A stretch of 64,000 nucleotides of DNA from Agromyces allii. GTDB taxonomy: Bacteria; Actinomycetota; Actinomycetes; Actinomycetales; Microbacteriaceae. The notes beneath the pieces are model-generated. The model made no database searches. It saw only the letters and a program-made list of their open reading frames with translations, and had not been told where the DNA came from. The stretch is taken from positions 23,735 to 87,734 of the forward strand of contig NZ_WBIN01000017.1 in the NCBI RefSeq assembly GCF_009749385.1. Reading direction: 5' to 3'. Below are positions 8,501 to 16,902 of the stretch, piece after piece. Position 1 is the first letter of the stretch. Each line of letters starts with the position of its first letter. Made by a program: the position numbers and the translations under genes.

Positions 8501-11362
8501 CTGACCGGCGTCACCGCACAGCAGGACGGTGCCCCCGCGCAGATCGTGGGCGATCGCATCGACGTCGTGGTGCCCGACGTGGAGGGCTCCTTCAGCTTCC
8601 AGTACACGATCGGGAACGATCGGCTCGGCACCGCCTCCACCTTCCTCACGGTCGTCGCGAGCGAGGATGCGCCGTTCGCCAGGCCCGAGGTCGACGACGT
8701 GGTCCTGAACCTCACCGACATCCTCGACCGGCAGCGGGTGGACGTCGACGTGCTGGCCGACGCGTTCCTCGCCGACGCCGACGTGTCCGACCTCGAGGTA
8801 CGGCTCGTCGACGGGTTCCAGACCGGCGCGGAGGTGCTGCGCGACGGTCGCATCCGCGTCGAGGTGGAGGATCGTCGGCGGATCATCCCGTTCTCGTTGA
8901 CGCACCCCGACGACCCGGAGGTGGTCTCGTACGCGTTCATCCGCGTGCCGGGGCGCGACGACGCGATCCCGCAGCTCCGGCGTGATGCGCCCTCGGTCGC
9001 CGTGCGCAGCGGGCAGAGCGTCGAGCTCGACATCGAGGACTTCGTGATCGCGGCATCCGGTCGTCCCGTGCGCATCACGGATGCCGCGACGGTGCGTACC
9101 GCGCACGGCGACGGCAGCGACCCGTGGGTCGACGAGCGCACCCTGCGGTTCCGGAGCGAGGAGGGGTACTTCGGACCCGCATCGATCTCCTTCACGGTCA
9201 CCGACGGCGAGTCCGGATCGGATCCGACCGGCCGCACCGGCACGATCGTGATCCCGATCCAGGTGAATCCGACGTCGAATCAGCCGCCGGTGTTCTCGGG
9301 CGGCTCGATCGACTTCGAGCAGGGCAAGGCGAAGACGATCGACCTCACCAGGCTGACGACCTACCCGTACGCCGACCAGAACGACGAGCTGCGGTACCGG
9401 ATCGTCGATCCGCCGCCCGAGGGGTTCGGATTCGAGCTCGACGGCGACCAGCTGACCGTCACCCCGGCGGCGTCGAAGGCCGCGGGCACGCGGGCCTCGG
9501 TCGCGGTCGACGTCACCGATGCGTCGGGGCAGGGGGTTCCGGGGCGCATCGACCTCCAGGTCGTGCCGTCCACGAGGCCCCTCGCGCGGCCGGTGGCCGA
9601 TTCGGCCGTCGTGCGGCGCGGTGCGACGACCAGCGTCGACGTGCTCGCGAACGACGTCGGCACGAACCCGTTCCCGGATTCGCCGCTCCGGGTCGAGGAC
9701 CTCCGCGGACTCGACTCGCTGCCCGCCGGGGTCTCGATCACTCGCGATGAAGACGGGTCGACCCTGCTCGTGCGGGTCGCCGACGACGCGGAACCCGTGA
9801 ACACCACGCTGCAGTACCAGGTCTCCGACGCGACCGGTGATCCCGACCGCTTCGCGTGGGGCACCGTGACGGTCTCGGTGCAGGACCGCCCCGACCCCGT
9901 CACGGCGCCCAGGGTGACCGGCTTCGGCGACCGCAGCCTCGACCTCGTGTTCGGTGCGGGCGCCTTCAACAACTCGCCGATCGTCGGCTACCGCATCAGC
10001 CTCATCGACCCGAGCTCGTCCGAGGCGGTCGCGACGAGCGAGTGCGCGGTGACGACCTGTCGTGTTCCGACCCTCGGCAACGGCCGTGCCGACGCCGTGG
10101 TGCTGCGCGTGCAGGCGCGCAACGGCATCGGGCTCTCCGACCCGGTCGACGCCCCCGGGCCGATCTGGTCGGACGTCGTGCCGCCGGCCCCGACCGCGCT
10201 CGGAGCCGCGCCGCTCGACGGCCGCCTCCGCCTCGGCTGGGCGCCGGTCTCGGCCGGCACCGGAAGCGCGGTGCACTCGTACGTCGTGGTCGTCGGGGGC
10301 GTTCCGATCGAGGTCGACGCGGCGTCGGTGTGCACCAGTTCGCGCTGCGAGGTCGACTCGCGCACGCTCGAGAACGGCAGCCTCGTCGAGTTCTCCGTGA
10401 GCGCGAGGAACGAGGCCTACCCGGCGATGGCCGTCTGGGCCGAGGCCACGGGCTCCGGCACGCCGTTCGGTCCGCCGGTTCCGGGCGACATCAGCGTGGC
10501 CGGCGACGCGCTCGCCGGAACGGTGACCGTGACCTGGAGCCCGTTCGACGGCAACGGCGACGCGATCGGCGGCTACTTCGTGCAGCGGCTCGCCGAGGGC
10601 GAGACCTCGCCGCCATCCGGCCCGCAGAGCTGCTCGGTCACCTCGCCCGCCCCGGGAGTCGTCGTCTCGCCGTCGCGCGGCGGCGCGGTGCTTGACATGG
10701 TGAGGACCGGACCGGATGCCTCGAGCGTGCAGTTCTCGGGGACGACCACCGAAGCGGCGAGCTACTCCTTCGTGGTCTGGGGCTTCAACCGTTCGGCGTG
10801 CGTGAGCACGGGGGTCGGCACGATCGTCGTGCGGCAGCCGCCGGGGCCGATCGCCTCGGTGCAGAGCGGCATGGACTGGATGACGCAGGATGCCTGGGAC
10901 CGGTACATCTCGAAGGTCGAGCCGGGCAAGCGGCTCCAGATCGTCGCGGTCGACGCCGACGGGGCCCAGCTCGGCGCACCGAAGGACTTCGCCGGCACGG
11001 GGTGGCTCCGGGCGGTGCTCGGCCGCCCATTCGGCGAGACCGCGCGCTTCCAGCTGCGGGCCTGCTCTCCGTGGGGGAGCTGCGGCCCGTGGTCGGAGAT
11101 TCTTCCGGCCGACGCCTCGCCGTCGCTGACCTTCGCGCTGCCCTCCCGCACGTGGGACCCCGATGCGGCGACCTGGACGTGGGACTCCGAGCCCGACAAC
11201 TCGGGGATCCCCGCGAACTTCCGATGCGGGCTCGACGGCGACGAGGCGGGGGTGGTCGCGCAGCGTGCGACGAGCTGTCGAGTCCCGGGAGCCCGGCCCG
11301 GCGACCGCGTCTGGTTGGATGTTGAGGTCGCCGGCGTGAGAGTGAGGTATCAGAACCCGTGA
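5501..11362 (+). CDS. Giant type II membrane protein with tandem Ig-like and FN3-like domains
   Basis: A 1953-residue protein. Residues about 12-34 form a single signal-anchor helix after a short basic N-terminus, placing the rest outside the cell. Residues about 35-380 look like an irregular beta-propeller (VWVAN, AFDPDRATVAVID and similar blades). From about residue 390 to 1460 there are around eleven Ig-like/cadherin-like modules of 90-100 residues, each opening with P-x-A-x-D/x-V-x-x-G and a V-L-x-N-D-x-D-P-x-G-type segment. FN3-like modules with Cys pairs follow from about 1463 to the end. There is no LPXTG, second membrane helix or peptidoglycan-binding domain at the C-terminus. It overlaps the kinase gene (ATGA) and the moxR gene (GTGA). 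It is probably a cell-surface scaffold or adhesin serviced by the neighbouring ATPases. No enzyme motif is seen. Confidence 0.9.
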   Translation: MRLRSVVSRHRSAVATAAVGAAVVAVIVGVAAASGGYSAERIDLGDAAVWVANDDLESVGRANTAVHELNSIVETGGSTLRIAQRGQTVLAFDPDRATVAVIDPTTSTVAETVVVPPDSSVAITESKVVVAAGGDVWTMPSDQIVDLQVDSDPTLTFGAGSVVSVAPDGRLFAFTPSTGIVRRVDVDESESVVEQWQTDVADPESTFQVTSVGGRWAVLDERTMVLHLADGAVPLADVMGAADDPHLQEPSVDGEVVAVASRTGLVTVGLSDRAVRAAEVDRPGETPTAPVRHGECLNAAWSNGSAWRSCDGEAPEPFTLDMPAGADPAFFANGRSLVLNDRSSGRSWAAATDYRVIDNWAELLATETDDEKVERPDADKPAELERSQADPIAVDDTFGARPGRASVLPVLLNDYDPNGDVLVIGALDVAPPAGVRLDLVADRQQVQVTLDPSVTEGFTFGYEVDDGRGGRAKASVNVQVRTDDENGAPEQVRDRTTTVAVGARSTAAVLGDWVDPDGDPFFLLRATAPDGDSVSFTADGSVVYDEHGGQGATRRVPLIAYDGRDEGAGSLQVDVREPGTVPLIAESFVVLATAGEEVRIDPLRHVHGGTGHIVLTSVPAKQDTLITPDYDGGTFRFKSSAERTHYLEYVVTDETANPVTGLIRVEVQAGSDRDTTPVTVPHTAFLRVGQPMDVDVLATDIDPTGGVLVLTDLLGADAPEMRVAVIDHRILRVQLLGPLPLGSLTFGYRVSNGLGDAEGAVTVVEVPPPTVSQPPVANPDTASVRTGDVIDVPVLANDEHPDGLPLTIDPELVVEPTDGLLFVSGDRLRYLAPETPGEYEATYLVRTPGQTASATVHLSVRAADPETNAAPVPPEITARALAGDKVRIAVPLGGTDPDGDSVLLVGQESNPELGTVVETGPDWLDYEAGDYSAGTDTFTYSVVDALGERATGTVRVGIAARPEGARNPVAVEDSVVVRPGRTVSVRVLENDNDPDGGVLELTGVTAQQDGAPAQIVGDRIDVVVPDVEGSFSFQYTIGNDRLGTASTFLTVVASEDAPFARPEVDDVVLNLTDILDRQRVDVDVLADAFLADADVSDLEVRLVDGFQTGAEVLRDGRIRVEVEDRRRIIPFSLTHPDDPEVVSYAFIRVPGRDDAIPQLRRDAPSVAVRSGQSVELDIEDFVIAASGRPVRITDAATVRTAHGDGSDPWVDERTLRFRSEEGYFGPASISFTVTDGESGSDPTGRTGTIVIPIQVNPTSNQPPVFSGGSIDFEQGKAKTIDLTRLTTYPYADQNDELRYRIVDPPPEGFGFELDGDQLTVTPAASKAAGTRASVAVDVTDASGQGVPGRIDLQVVPSTRPLARPVADSAVVRRGATTSVDVLANDVGTNPFPDSPLRVEDLRGLDSLPAGVSITRDEDGSTLLVRVADDAEPVNTTLQYQVSDATGDPDRFAWGTVTVSVQDRPDPVTAPRVTGFGDRSLDLVFGAGAFNNSPIVGYRISLIDPSSSEAVATSECAVTTCRVPTLGNGRADAVVLRVQARNGIGLSDPVDAPGPIWSDVVPPAPTALGAAPLDGRLRLGWAPVSAGTGSAVHSYVVVVGGVPIEVDAASVCTSSRCEVDSRTLENGSLVEFSVSARNEAYPAMAVWAEATGSGTPFGPPVPGDISVAGDALAGTVTVTWSPFDGNGDAIGGYFVQRLAEGETSPPSGPQSCSVTSPAPGVVVSPSRGGAVLDMVRTGPDASSVQFSGTTTEAASYSFVVWGFNRSACVSTGVGTIVVRQPPGPIASVQSGMDWMTQDAWDRYISKVEPGKRLQIVAVDADGAQLGAPKDFAGTGWLRAVLGRPFGETARFQLRACSPWGSCGPWSEILPADASPSLTFALPSRTWDPDAATWTWDSEPDNSGIPANFRCGLDGDEAGVVAQRATSCRVPGARPGDRVWLDVEVAGVRVRYQNP

Positions 11363-12351
11363 CGCACGATGGAGCCCGTATGACGATGACGCCCGACGAG
11401 GCCGCGCGCTTCGCCTCGAACCTCGACCGACTGGTCGGTGCGGTCGAGACCGTGCTGCTCGGCAAGAACCGGGTCGTGCGACTCGCCTTCACCGCCTTCC
11501 TGTCCGAGGGGCACCTGCTGCTCGACGACGTGCCCGGAACGGGCAAGACCTCGCTCGCCAGGGCGATGGCGCAGTCGGTGCACGGCACGAGCAACCGGGT
11601 GCAGTTCACGCCCGACCTCCTGCCCGGCGACATCACGGGGGTCACCGTGTACGACCAGCGCAGCGGGGCGTTCGAGTTCCACCCCGGGCCGGTCTTCGCC
11701 AACATCGTGCTCGCCGACGAGATCAACCGGGCGAGCCCGAAGACGCAGTCGGCGCTCCTCGAGGTCATGGAGGAGGGGCAGGTCACCGTCGACGGGCAGA
11801 CCCACCCGGTGGGGCATCCGTTCATGGTCATCGCGACGCAGAACCCCGTGGAGCAGGCCGGCACCTACCGCCTGCCCGAAGCGCAGCTCGACCGGTTCCT
11901 CATGCGCACGTCGATCGGCTACCCCGATCACGCGTCGACGATCCGGATCCTCGAGGGCGCCGACCAGCGCGCGCACGACGTGCAGGTCGAACCGCAGCTC
12001 CACGCCGCCGAGATCGTGCAGATGGCGGCCTCCGCACGCACGGTGCACGTCGACCCGACGATTCACGACTACGTGTCCCGCCTCGTCGACGCGACGAGGA
12101 CCACGCGGGAGGTGCGCCTCGGCGTGAGCGTGCGCGGCGCGCTGGCGCTCATCCGCGCCGCGAAGACGCATGCCGCGGGCCGCGGTCGCCACTACGTGGT
12201 GCCCGACGACGTGAAGGCGCTCGCCGAGCCGGTGCTCGCGCACCGACTGATCCTCGACGCCGAGGCCGAGTTCGACGGCGTCACGGCATCGAACCTCATC
12301 GCCCAGGTGCTCATCGAGACCCCACCGCCCTCGTCGAGGCAAGCAGTGTGA
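11359..12351 (+). CDS. MoxR-family AAA+ ATPase
   Basis: A 330-residue cytoplasmic ATPase of the MoxR (AAA_3) group. Walker A is GTGKT at 60-64 and Walker B is LADEIN with D120/E121. The sensor segment ATQNPVEQAGTYRLPEAQLDRF is the standard MoxR signature, and the C-terminal lid domain is complete. The GTG start overlaps the stop of the giant surface-protein gene; an in-frame ATG lies at 11380. It is followed by DUF58 and transglutaminase-like genes with 4-base overlaps, the classic MoxR-DUF58-TgpA arrangement. In known cases such MoxR proteins act as chaperones that mature or load metal/VWA-type partner complexes. Here the client is likely the DUF58 protein or a membrane complex of this locus. 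Confidence 0.95.
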   Translation: MTHDGARMTMTPDEAARFASNLDRLVGAVETVLLGKNRVVRLAFTAFLSEGHLLLDDVPGTGKTSLARAMAQSVHGTSNRVQFTPDLLPGDITGVTVYDQRSGAFEFHPGPVFANIVLADEINRASPKTQSALLEVMEEGQVTVDGQTHPVGHPFMVIATQNPVEQAGTYRLPEAQLDRFLMRTSIGYPDHASTIRILEGADQRAHDVQVEPQLHAAEIVQMAASARTVHVDPTIHDYVSRLVDATRTTREVRLGVSVRGALALIRAAKTHAAGRGRHYVVPDDVKALAEPVLAHRLILDAEAEFDGVTASNLIAQVLIETPPPSSRQAV

Positions 12352-13733
12352 GCCTCGCCGAGACCCGCACCTCGATGCCGGAGGACGCCCGTCGGGAGGG
12401 CGTGCTCGCGGCGGTGATCGCGCATCTCGTGCGCGCGGTCGGGGGCGCTCTCGGCAGGCTCGACGAGTGGCGTCGCGTGGTCGCGTCCGTCGTGACGGCC
12501 CGCGGCTGGTCCGTGATCCTCGGCTCGGCCGCGGCGTTCGTGGTGGGTGCCGCGTTCGGCTGGCGCGAGTTCATCGCACTCGGGTGGGGTCTTGCGATCG
12601 TCGCGTGCGCGGCATCCGTCTGGCTGCTCGGTCGCGGTGCGTCGACCATCGGGCTCTCGTTGCCCACCCCTCGCGTCGTCGTCGGCGAACCCGCCGAGGC
12701 CCGACTCGTCGCCGAGAACCCCGGGCGACGCAGGTGGGGCGGCGTCAAGCTCGAGGTGCCGGTCGGGCGGGAGATCATGGAGTGGGTCCTGCCGGGGCTC
12801 GCGCGCGGCGCGGCGTTCGACCGCTCCTTCCGCGTGCCGACCGAGCGCCGAGGCGTCGTCGCCGTCGGCCCGGCGCGAACCGTCCGGGCCGATCCGCTCG
12901 GGCTCATGCGACGCGAGATCGTCTGGTCCGAGGTCGCCGAGCTGCACGTGCACCCTCGTACGGTGGCCATCGCCGCCCTCAGCTCCGGCTTCATCCGAGA
13001 CCTCGAGGGCTCGCCGACGCGCGACCTGACCGCGAGCGACATCGCCTTCCATGCGCTCAGGGAGTACCTTCCCGGCGACGATCGGCGATTCATCCACTGG
13101 AAGAGCAGTGCGAAGACCGGCACGTTCATGGTGCGGCAGTTCGAGGAGACGCGACGCAGCCGACTCCTCGTGGTGCTCGATCTCGACCCCTCGGCGTACC
13201 GCGACGATGCCGAGTTCGAACTCGCGGTGAGCGCTGCGGCCTCCGTCGGGGCGAGGGCGATCCGCGACGCGCGCACCGTGTCGTTCGTCGTGTCGGGGCC
13301 GGGCTCGGCGCACGCCACGACGAGGGCTCCCGGCACGGGTGCCCACCACGCCGGCAGTGCGAGACGCACGTCGGCGCGCGGTCCCATCGGCATCGTTCGC
13401 GAGCTTCCGACCGTGAGCCGCGACCGCCTGCTCGACTCGTTGTGCACGATCGAGCGCGACGAGCGAGCGGCGATGATCACGGATGTCGCGCCCGCCGCGG
13501 CCGAGGCGCTGCCCGGCGTCTCGCTCGCCTTCCTGGTGACCGGCACGGCTCGCGGCACGGCGCCGCTCCGCGCAGCGGCGTCCCGACTGCCGATGGGCGT
13601 GGATGCGATCGGCGTGCAGTGCTCGCCCGAGGGCGACGCGTCGGCACGCACGGTCGCCGGGCTCACCGTCTTCGGCATCGGGTACCTGGAGGACCTGCGC
13701 GCCATGCTCGCCCGAACGGCGTCGGTCGCATGA
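12348..13733 (+). CDS. DUF58 domain protein, membrane-anchored
   Basis: A 461-residue protein. Two hydrophobic segments at about 52-95 anchor it. A beta-rich middle region (about 100-215) is followed by the DUF58 core with its diagnostic motif L-R-E-Y-x-P-G-D-D-R-R-x-I-H-W-K-S-S-A from about residue 237. The remainder (about 270-461) is a VWA-like alpha/beta fold ending in GYLEDLRAML. DUF58 proteins nearly always travel with MoxR ATPases and transglutaminase-like membrane proteins, as here. GTG start, with 4-base overlaps on both sides, so stoichiometric expression with MoxR is expected. Molecular function of the family is unknown. I infer a membrane complex with the next gene product. Confidence 0.92.
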   Translation: MSLAETRTSMPEDARREGVLAAVIAHLVRAVGGALGRLDEWRRVVASVVTARGWSVILGSAAAFVVGAAFGWREFIALGWGLAIVACAASVWLLGRGASTIGLSLPTPRVVVGEPAEARLVAENPGRRRWGGVKLEVPVGREIMEWVLPGLARGAAFDRSFRVPTERRGVVAVGPARTVRADPLGLMRREIVWSEVAELHVHPRTVAIAALSSGFIRDLEGSPTRDLTASDIAFHALREYLPGDDRRFIHWKSSAKTGTFMVRQFEETRRSRLLVVLDLDPSAYRDDAEFELAVSAAASVGARAIRDARTVSFVVSGPGSAHATTRAPGTGAHHAGSARRTSARGPIGIVRELPTVSRDRLLDSLCTIERDERAAMITDVAPAAAEALPGVSLAFLVTGTARGTAPLRAAASRLPMGVDAIGVQCSPEGDASARTVAGLTVFGIGYLEDLRAMLARTASVA

Positions 13734-16147
13734 GCGCGCGGCAGCGGGGCGACGTCGGGGCGGCGGCCGGCACCGCGGCCCGGGTCCGCGCCGGCATCGG
13801 CTCGGCGAGCGGGGTCGGTCGATCGGCCTGGTCGACGGCGATCTCGATCGCGCTGCTCGTGCTGTTGCTGGCCGCGGCGCTCATCCCGTGGTGGCCGGTG
13901 TACGAGAGCACGGAGTTCCTCGTCGCCGCGGCCGTCGCCGTCGTCGCGGGCATGGGCGTCGGCCTCCTCGGCGCGTGGCGGGCATGGCCGTCCTGGAAGG
14001 TGCTCGTCGCGCTCGTCGCCGCCTTCCTCCTGCTCGGCGTCCCCGCGGCCGTTCCGTCGCGTGCGTACGCCGGCGTGCTCCCGACTCCGCAGGGCGTGCT
14101 CGACCTGATCGCCGCGACCGCGTTGTCCTGGAAGCAGCTCGTGACGATCGCCGTTCCCGTCGGCTCCTATCAGGCGCTGCTCGTTCCGCCGTTCCTGCTG
14201 ACGCTGCTCGCCTCGGCGGCGGCGGTCACGATCGCCTTCCGCACGCGGCATCCGGTCGTGGCCGTGCTGCCGTCGGCGCTCCTCATGGCCGCGGGCATCC
14301 TGCTCGGCGTCGTGCACGACGCGTTCGCGATCGCGGCCGGCCTGTGGTTCCTCGTCGCGACCGTGGCGTGGCTGGTGAACGTCGCGATCCTCGACCGCCA
14401 GGCGCTCGGCGGACGGTCGGCGGTCGAGCGGGCGCTCGGCGACGCCCGGCGCCTGCTCGGGGCATCCGCGGTCCTCGCCGTCGCGCTCGTGGGGGCGAGC
14501 GCCGCGGCGTTCCTCACGCCGGTGTCCGCCCGGACGGTCGTGCGCTCCGAGGTCCAGCAGCCGTTCGAGCCGCGCGCCCACGAGAGCCCGCTGGCCTCGT
14601 TCCGGGCCGCGTTCGACCCGCTCGCGGCCGACGACGTGATGCTCGAGGTTCGGGGCCTGCCGCCCGGAACGGGCCTCGCCGTGGCCACGCTCGACACGTA
14701 CGACGGCATCGTCTACTCGGTCGGCGGCGCCGACGGCACCTCGGTGTCCGGCAGCTTCACGCGGCTCCCGTACCGACTCGACCAGACGGGCGTGGAGGGC
14801 GAGCCCGTGCGCATCTCCGTCGAGGTCGCCGCATACGACGACGTATGGGTGCCCGGCGTCGGCCAACTGGAGCGCATCGACTTCGGCGGCCCGAGGGCGG
14901 AGACGCTCGCCGACGGATTCGTGTACAACGACACGACCGGCACGGGGGCCGTCGCGACCGGCCTCGCTCGCGGTGACGCGTACACTGCCTGGTCGATCGC
15001 GATGCTCGACCCCTCGGAGCTCGCCGAGATGCAGCCCGGAACCAGCGTCGTCCCGGCCGCGCCCGAACCGCCGCCCGAGCTCGAGGAACTCCTCGACGCG
15101 TGGGCTCCGGTGTCGGAGGCCCCCGGCCAGCGGCTCGCGGCGGTCATCCAGGGCTTCCACGCCATCGGGTACGTGAGTCACGGAACGACCTCCGACTCCG
15201 TCCCGAGCCGCTCGGGGCACGCGCTCGACCGGATCGCCCAGCTCGCGACCGATCAGCCGATGGTCGGCGACGGCGAGCAGTACGCCGTCGCGGCCGCGCT
15301 GATGGCGCGGAGGATCGGCTTCCCCGCGCGGGTCGTCGTTGGCTACACGGTGCCCGAGCCGGCCGCCGGCGAGACCGCATCGGGCGAGACCGCATCGGGT
15401 GGCGCCGCGGCGGGCGACGCCGTCGCCGATGCGACGGCGACGACCACGGTGCTCCGGCGCGACGACCTGCAGGCGTGGATCGAGGTGCAGCGCGCCGACG
15501 GAGCGTGGATCGCGCTCGACCCGAACCCCGATCCGCGGGACATCCCCGAGCGCGAGCCCGACCAGCCCGAGATCGTGTCGAGGCCCGAGTCGGCGTTGCC
15601 GCCGCCGCCCGAGCGCACGCAGGTCGACGAGAACGACTCGCCCGCCGACGGCACCGACGAGCGACCGCAGGACGATCTCGGGCGCTGGCTCGGCGTGCTC
15701 ACGACGGTGGCGACGATCGTGGGGCTCAGCGTGCTCGTGCTCGCCCTGATCGCGAGCCCGTTCCTCGCGGTCATCGTCGCGAAGATCCGCCGTCGACGCG
15801 TGCGTCGCCTCGCCGAGTCTCCCGTTGATCGCATCGAGGGCGGGTGGCAGGAGTTCGCCGACACGGCCGCCGACTACGGCTATCCGATCAGGGCCAACTC
15901 GACGAGGGCCGAGCAGGCGGTGACGGTCGGCGGGCTCGCCCCGCTCGTGCTCGCGTCGGTCGTCGACCGTGCGGTGTTCGCGCCCGGCGGGCCGCAGGAC
16001 GGCGACGACGAGCGCGTGTGGAGGTCGGTCGACGAACTGCAGCGGCGGCTCGCGGCACCGCGCACTCGACGCGAGCGCCTGCGGGCGGCGATCTCGCTCA
16101 CCTCCCTCGGCGGGTACGCTGTCAGCCGGAGAGGGGGTCGACGATGA
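13730..16147 (+). CDS. Transglutaminase-like (DUF3488/TgpA-type) membrane protein lacking catalytic Cys and His
   Basis: An 805-residue protein. The N-terminal 250 residues hold about six transmembrane helices (DUF3488-like). A long extracellular region contains the transglutaminase-like core at about 490-600, followed by one helix near 655-690 and a cytoplasmic tail. The fold signatures are retained (ALMARRIGFPARVVVGY, AWIEVQ, ALDPNPDP). However, the position of the catalytic Cys in the usual G-Y-C-E-x-F-A segment is Gly (G515 in VGDGEQYA), and the usual His before A-W is Gln (Q581). Only the Asp (D597) remains. It is therefore predicted to be a non-catalytic binding or scaffold protein. ATGA overlaps connect it to the DUF58 gene and the zinc-ribbon/FHA gene. 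Confidence 0.88.
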   Translation: MSARQRGDVGAAAGTAARVRAGIGSASGVGRSAWSTAISIALLVLLLAAALIPWWPVYESTEFLVAAAVAVVAGMGVGLLGAWRAWPSWKVLVALVAAFLLLGVPAAVPSRAYAGVLPTPQGVLDLIAATALSWKQLVTIAVPVGSYQALLVPPFLLTLLASAAAVTIAFRTRHPVVAVLPSALLMAAGILLGVVHDAFAIAAGLWFLVATVAWLVNVAILDRQALGGRSAVERALGDARRLLGASAVLAVALVGASAAAFLTPVSARTVVRSEVQQPFEPRAHESPLASFRAAFDPLAADDVMLEVRGLPPGTGLAVATLDTYDGIVYSVGGADGTSVSGSFTRLPYRLDQTGVEGEPVRISVEVAAYDDVWVPGVGQLERIDFGGPRAETLADGFVYNDTTGTGAVATGLARGDAYTAWSIAMLDPSELAEMQPGTSVVPAAPEPPPELEELLDAWAPVSEAPGQRLAAVIQGFHAIGYVSHGTTSDSVPSRSGHALDRIAQLATDQPMVGDGEQYAVAAALMARRIGFPARVVVGYTVPEPAAGETASGETASGGAAAGDAVADATATTTVLRRDDLQAWIEVQRADGAWIALDPNPDPRDIPEREPDQPEIVSRPESALPPPPERTQVDENDSPADGTDERPQDDLGRWLGVLTTVATIVGLSVLVLALIASPFLAVIVAKIRRRRVRRLAESPVDRIEGGWQEFADTAADYGYPIRANSTRAEQAVTVGGLAPLVLASVVDRAVFAPGGPQDGDDERVWRSVDELQRRLAAPRTRRERLRAAISLTSLGGYAVSRRGGRR

Positions 16148-16800
16148 GATGTCGCATCTGCGGCGCGGCACTGCCCGACGGGGCGATGTTCTGCGGACAC
16201 TGCGGCAGTTCGACGAGCGCGACGCCCGAGTCGCGTCGCCGCCCCGACCCGCGCCCGGGCGACACGACGTCGCTCGGCCCAGGGTTCCGGCGCAGCGGGG
16301 TCGTGAGCGTGCCGGTCGGCCTGCAGGTCGACGTGACGGATGCCGCGGCAGACGCCTCGACCGGGCGCGGCGGCGTCGAGGCCGGCGCCGGTGACGTGCC
16401 GGCCGACGACGGCTCGGTGGCGACGCAGGCGGATCCCGGTGCGCCCGGGGCTTCCGAGAACTCCGAGCCGCTCGAGCGCCCGCGATTCGTGCTGCGGTTC
16501 GGAACGGGCGAGGTGCGGGTCGTCTTCGGCACCGGGCTCGTCGGCCGCCGTCCGCTCGCCCAGCCGGGCGAGTCGTTCGATCATCTCGTGACCATCGACG
16601 ATCCGAGCCGGTCGGTCTCCAAGACGCACCTCGAGTTCGGCACGCACGACGGCACGCTCTGGGTCGCCGACCGGTTCTCGGCCAACGGCACGACCGTCCG
16701 CCGCGCCGACGACGTGATCCGGTGCGAGCCGGGGCGCCGGTATCTCGTCTCGTCCGGCACGGTCGTCGAACTCGCGGAGCAGTCCTTCACCGTCTCCTGA
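16144..16800 (+). CDS. Zinc-ribbon and FHA-domain protein
   Basis: A 218-residue cytoplasmic protein. Residues 1-21 form a compact zinc ribbon with Cys at 3, 6, 17 and 20. Residues about 25-110 are a low-complexity linker rich in Ala, Asp, Pro and Gly. Residues about 115-218 form an FHA domain with GRRPLA, SVSKTHLEF and SANGTT, which corresponds to the usual S-x-x-H and S-x-N-G-T contacts. The ATG overlaps the stop of the transglutaminase-like gene (ATGA). It is paralogous in its FHA part to the protein at 2068. A soluble phospho-Thr reader placed directly before an EccC-like ATPase suggests that it couples kinase output to that ATPase. This is inference from order only. Confidence 0.85.
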   Translation: MRCRICGAALPDGAMFCGHCGSSTSATPESRRRPDPRPGDTTSLGPGFRRSGVVSVPVGLQVDVTDAAADASTGRGGVEAGAGDVPADDGSVATQADPGAPGASENSEPLERPRFVLRFGTGEVRVVFGTGLVGRRPLAQPGESFDHLVTIDDPSRSVSKTHLEFGTHDGTLWVADRFSANGTTVRRADDVIRCEPGRRYLVSSGTVVELAEQSFTVS

Positions 16801-16902
16801 GGGCCTGGGAGACCGGTCCTCCACAGGGGTGCGGATGCCGCGGGCGTGCCCCCTCCGCGGTCGGCGGATCGCGCGTGAGCCCGTCGATGATCGACTGACC
16901 GG

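Noticed and set aside
5333..10276. A minus-strand open frame of about 1650 codons opposite the giant Ig-like gene
   Set aside because: It is a shadow frame of high-GC coding DNA: Arg/Gly/Asp/His-rich composition with no domain, while the plus-strand frame has clear repeats, a signal anchor and proper gene overlaps.
12311..16171. A minus-strand open frame of about 1290 codons opposite the DUF58 and transglutaminase-like genes
   Set aside because: No recognisable domain and Arg/Pro-biased composition. The sense frames have transmembrane helices and family motifs and overlap neatly.
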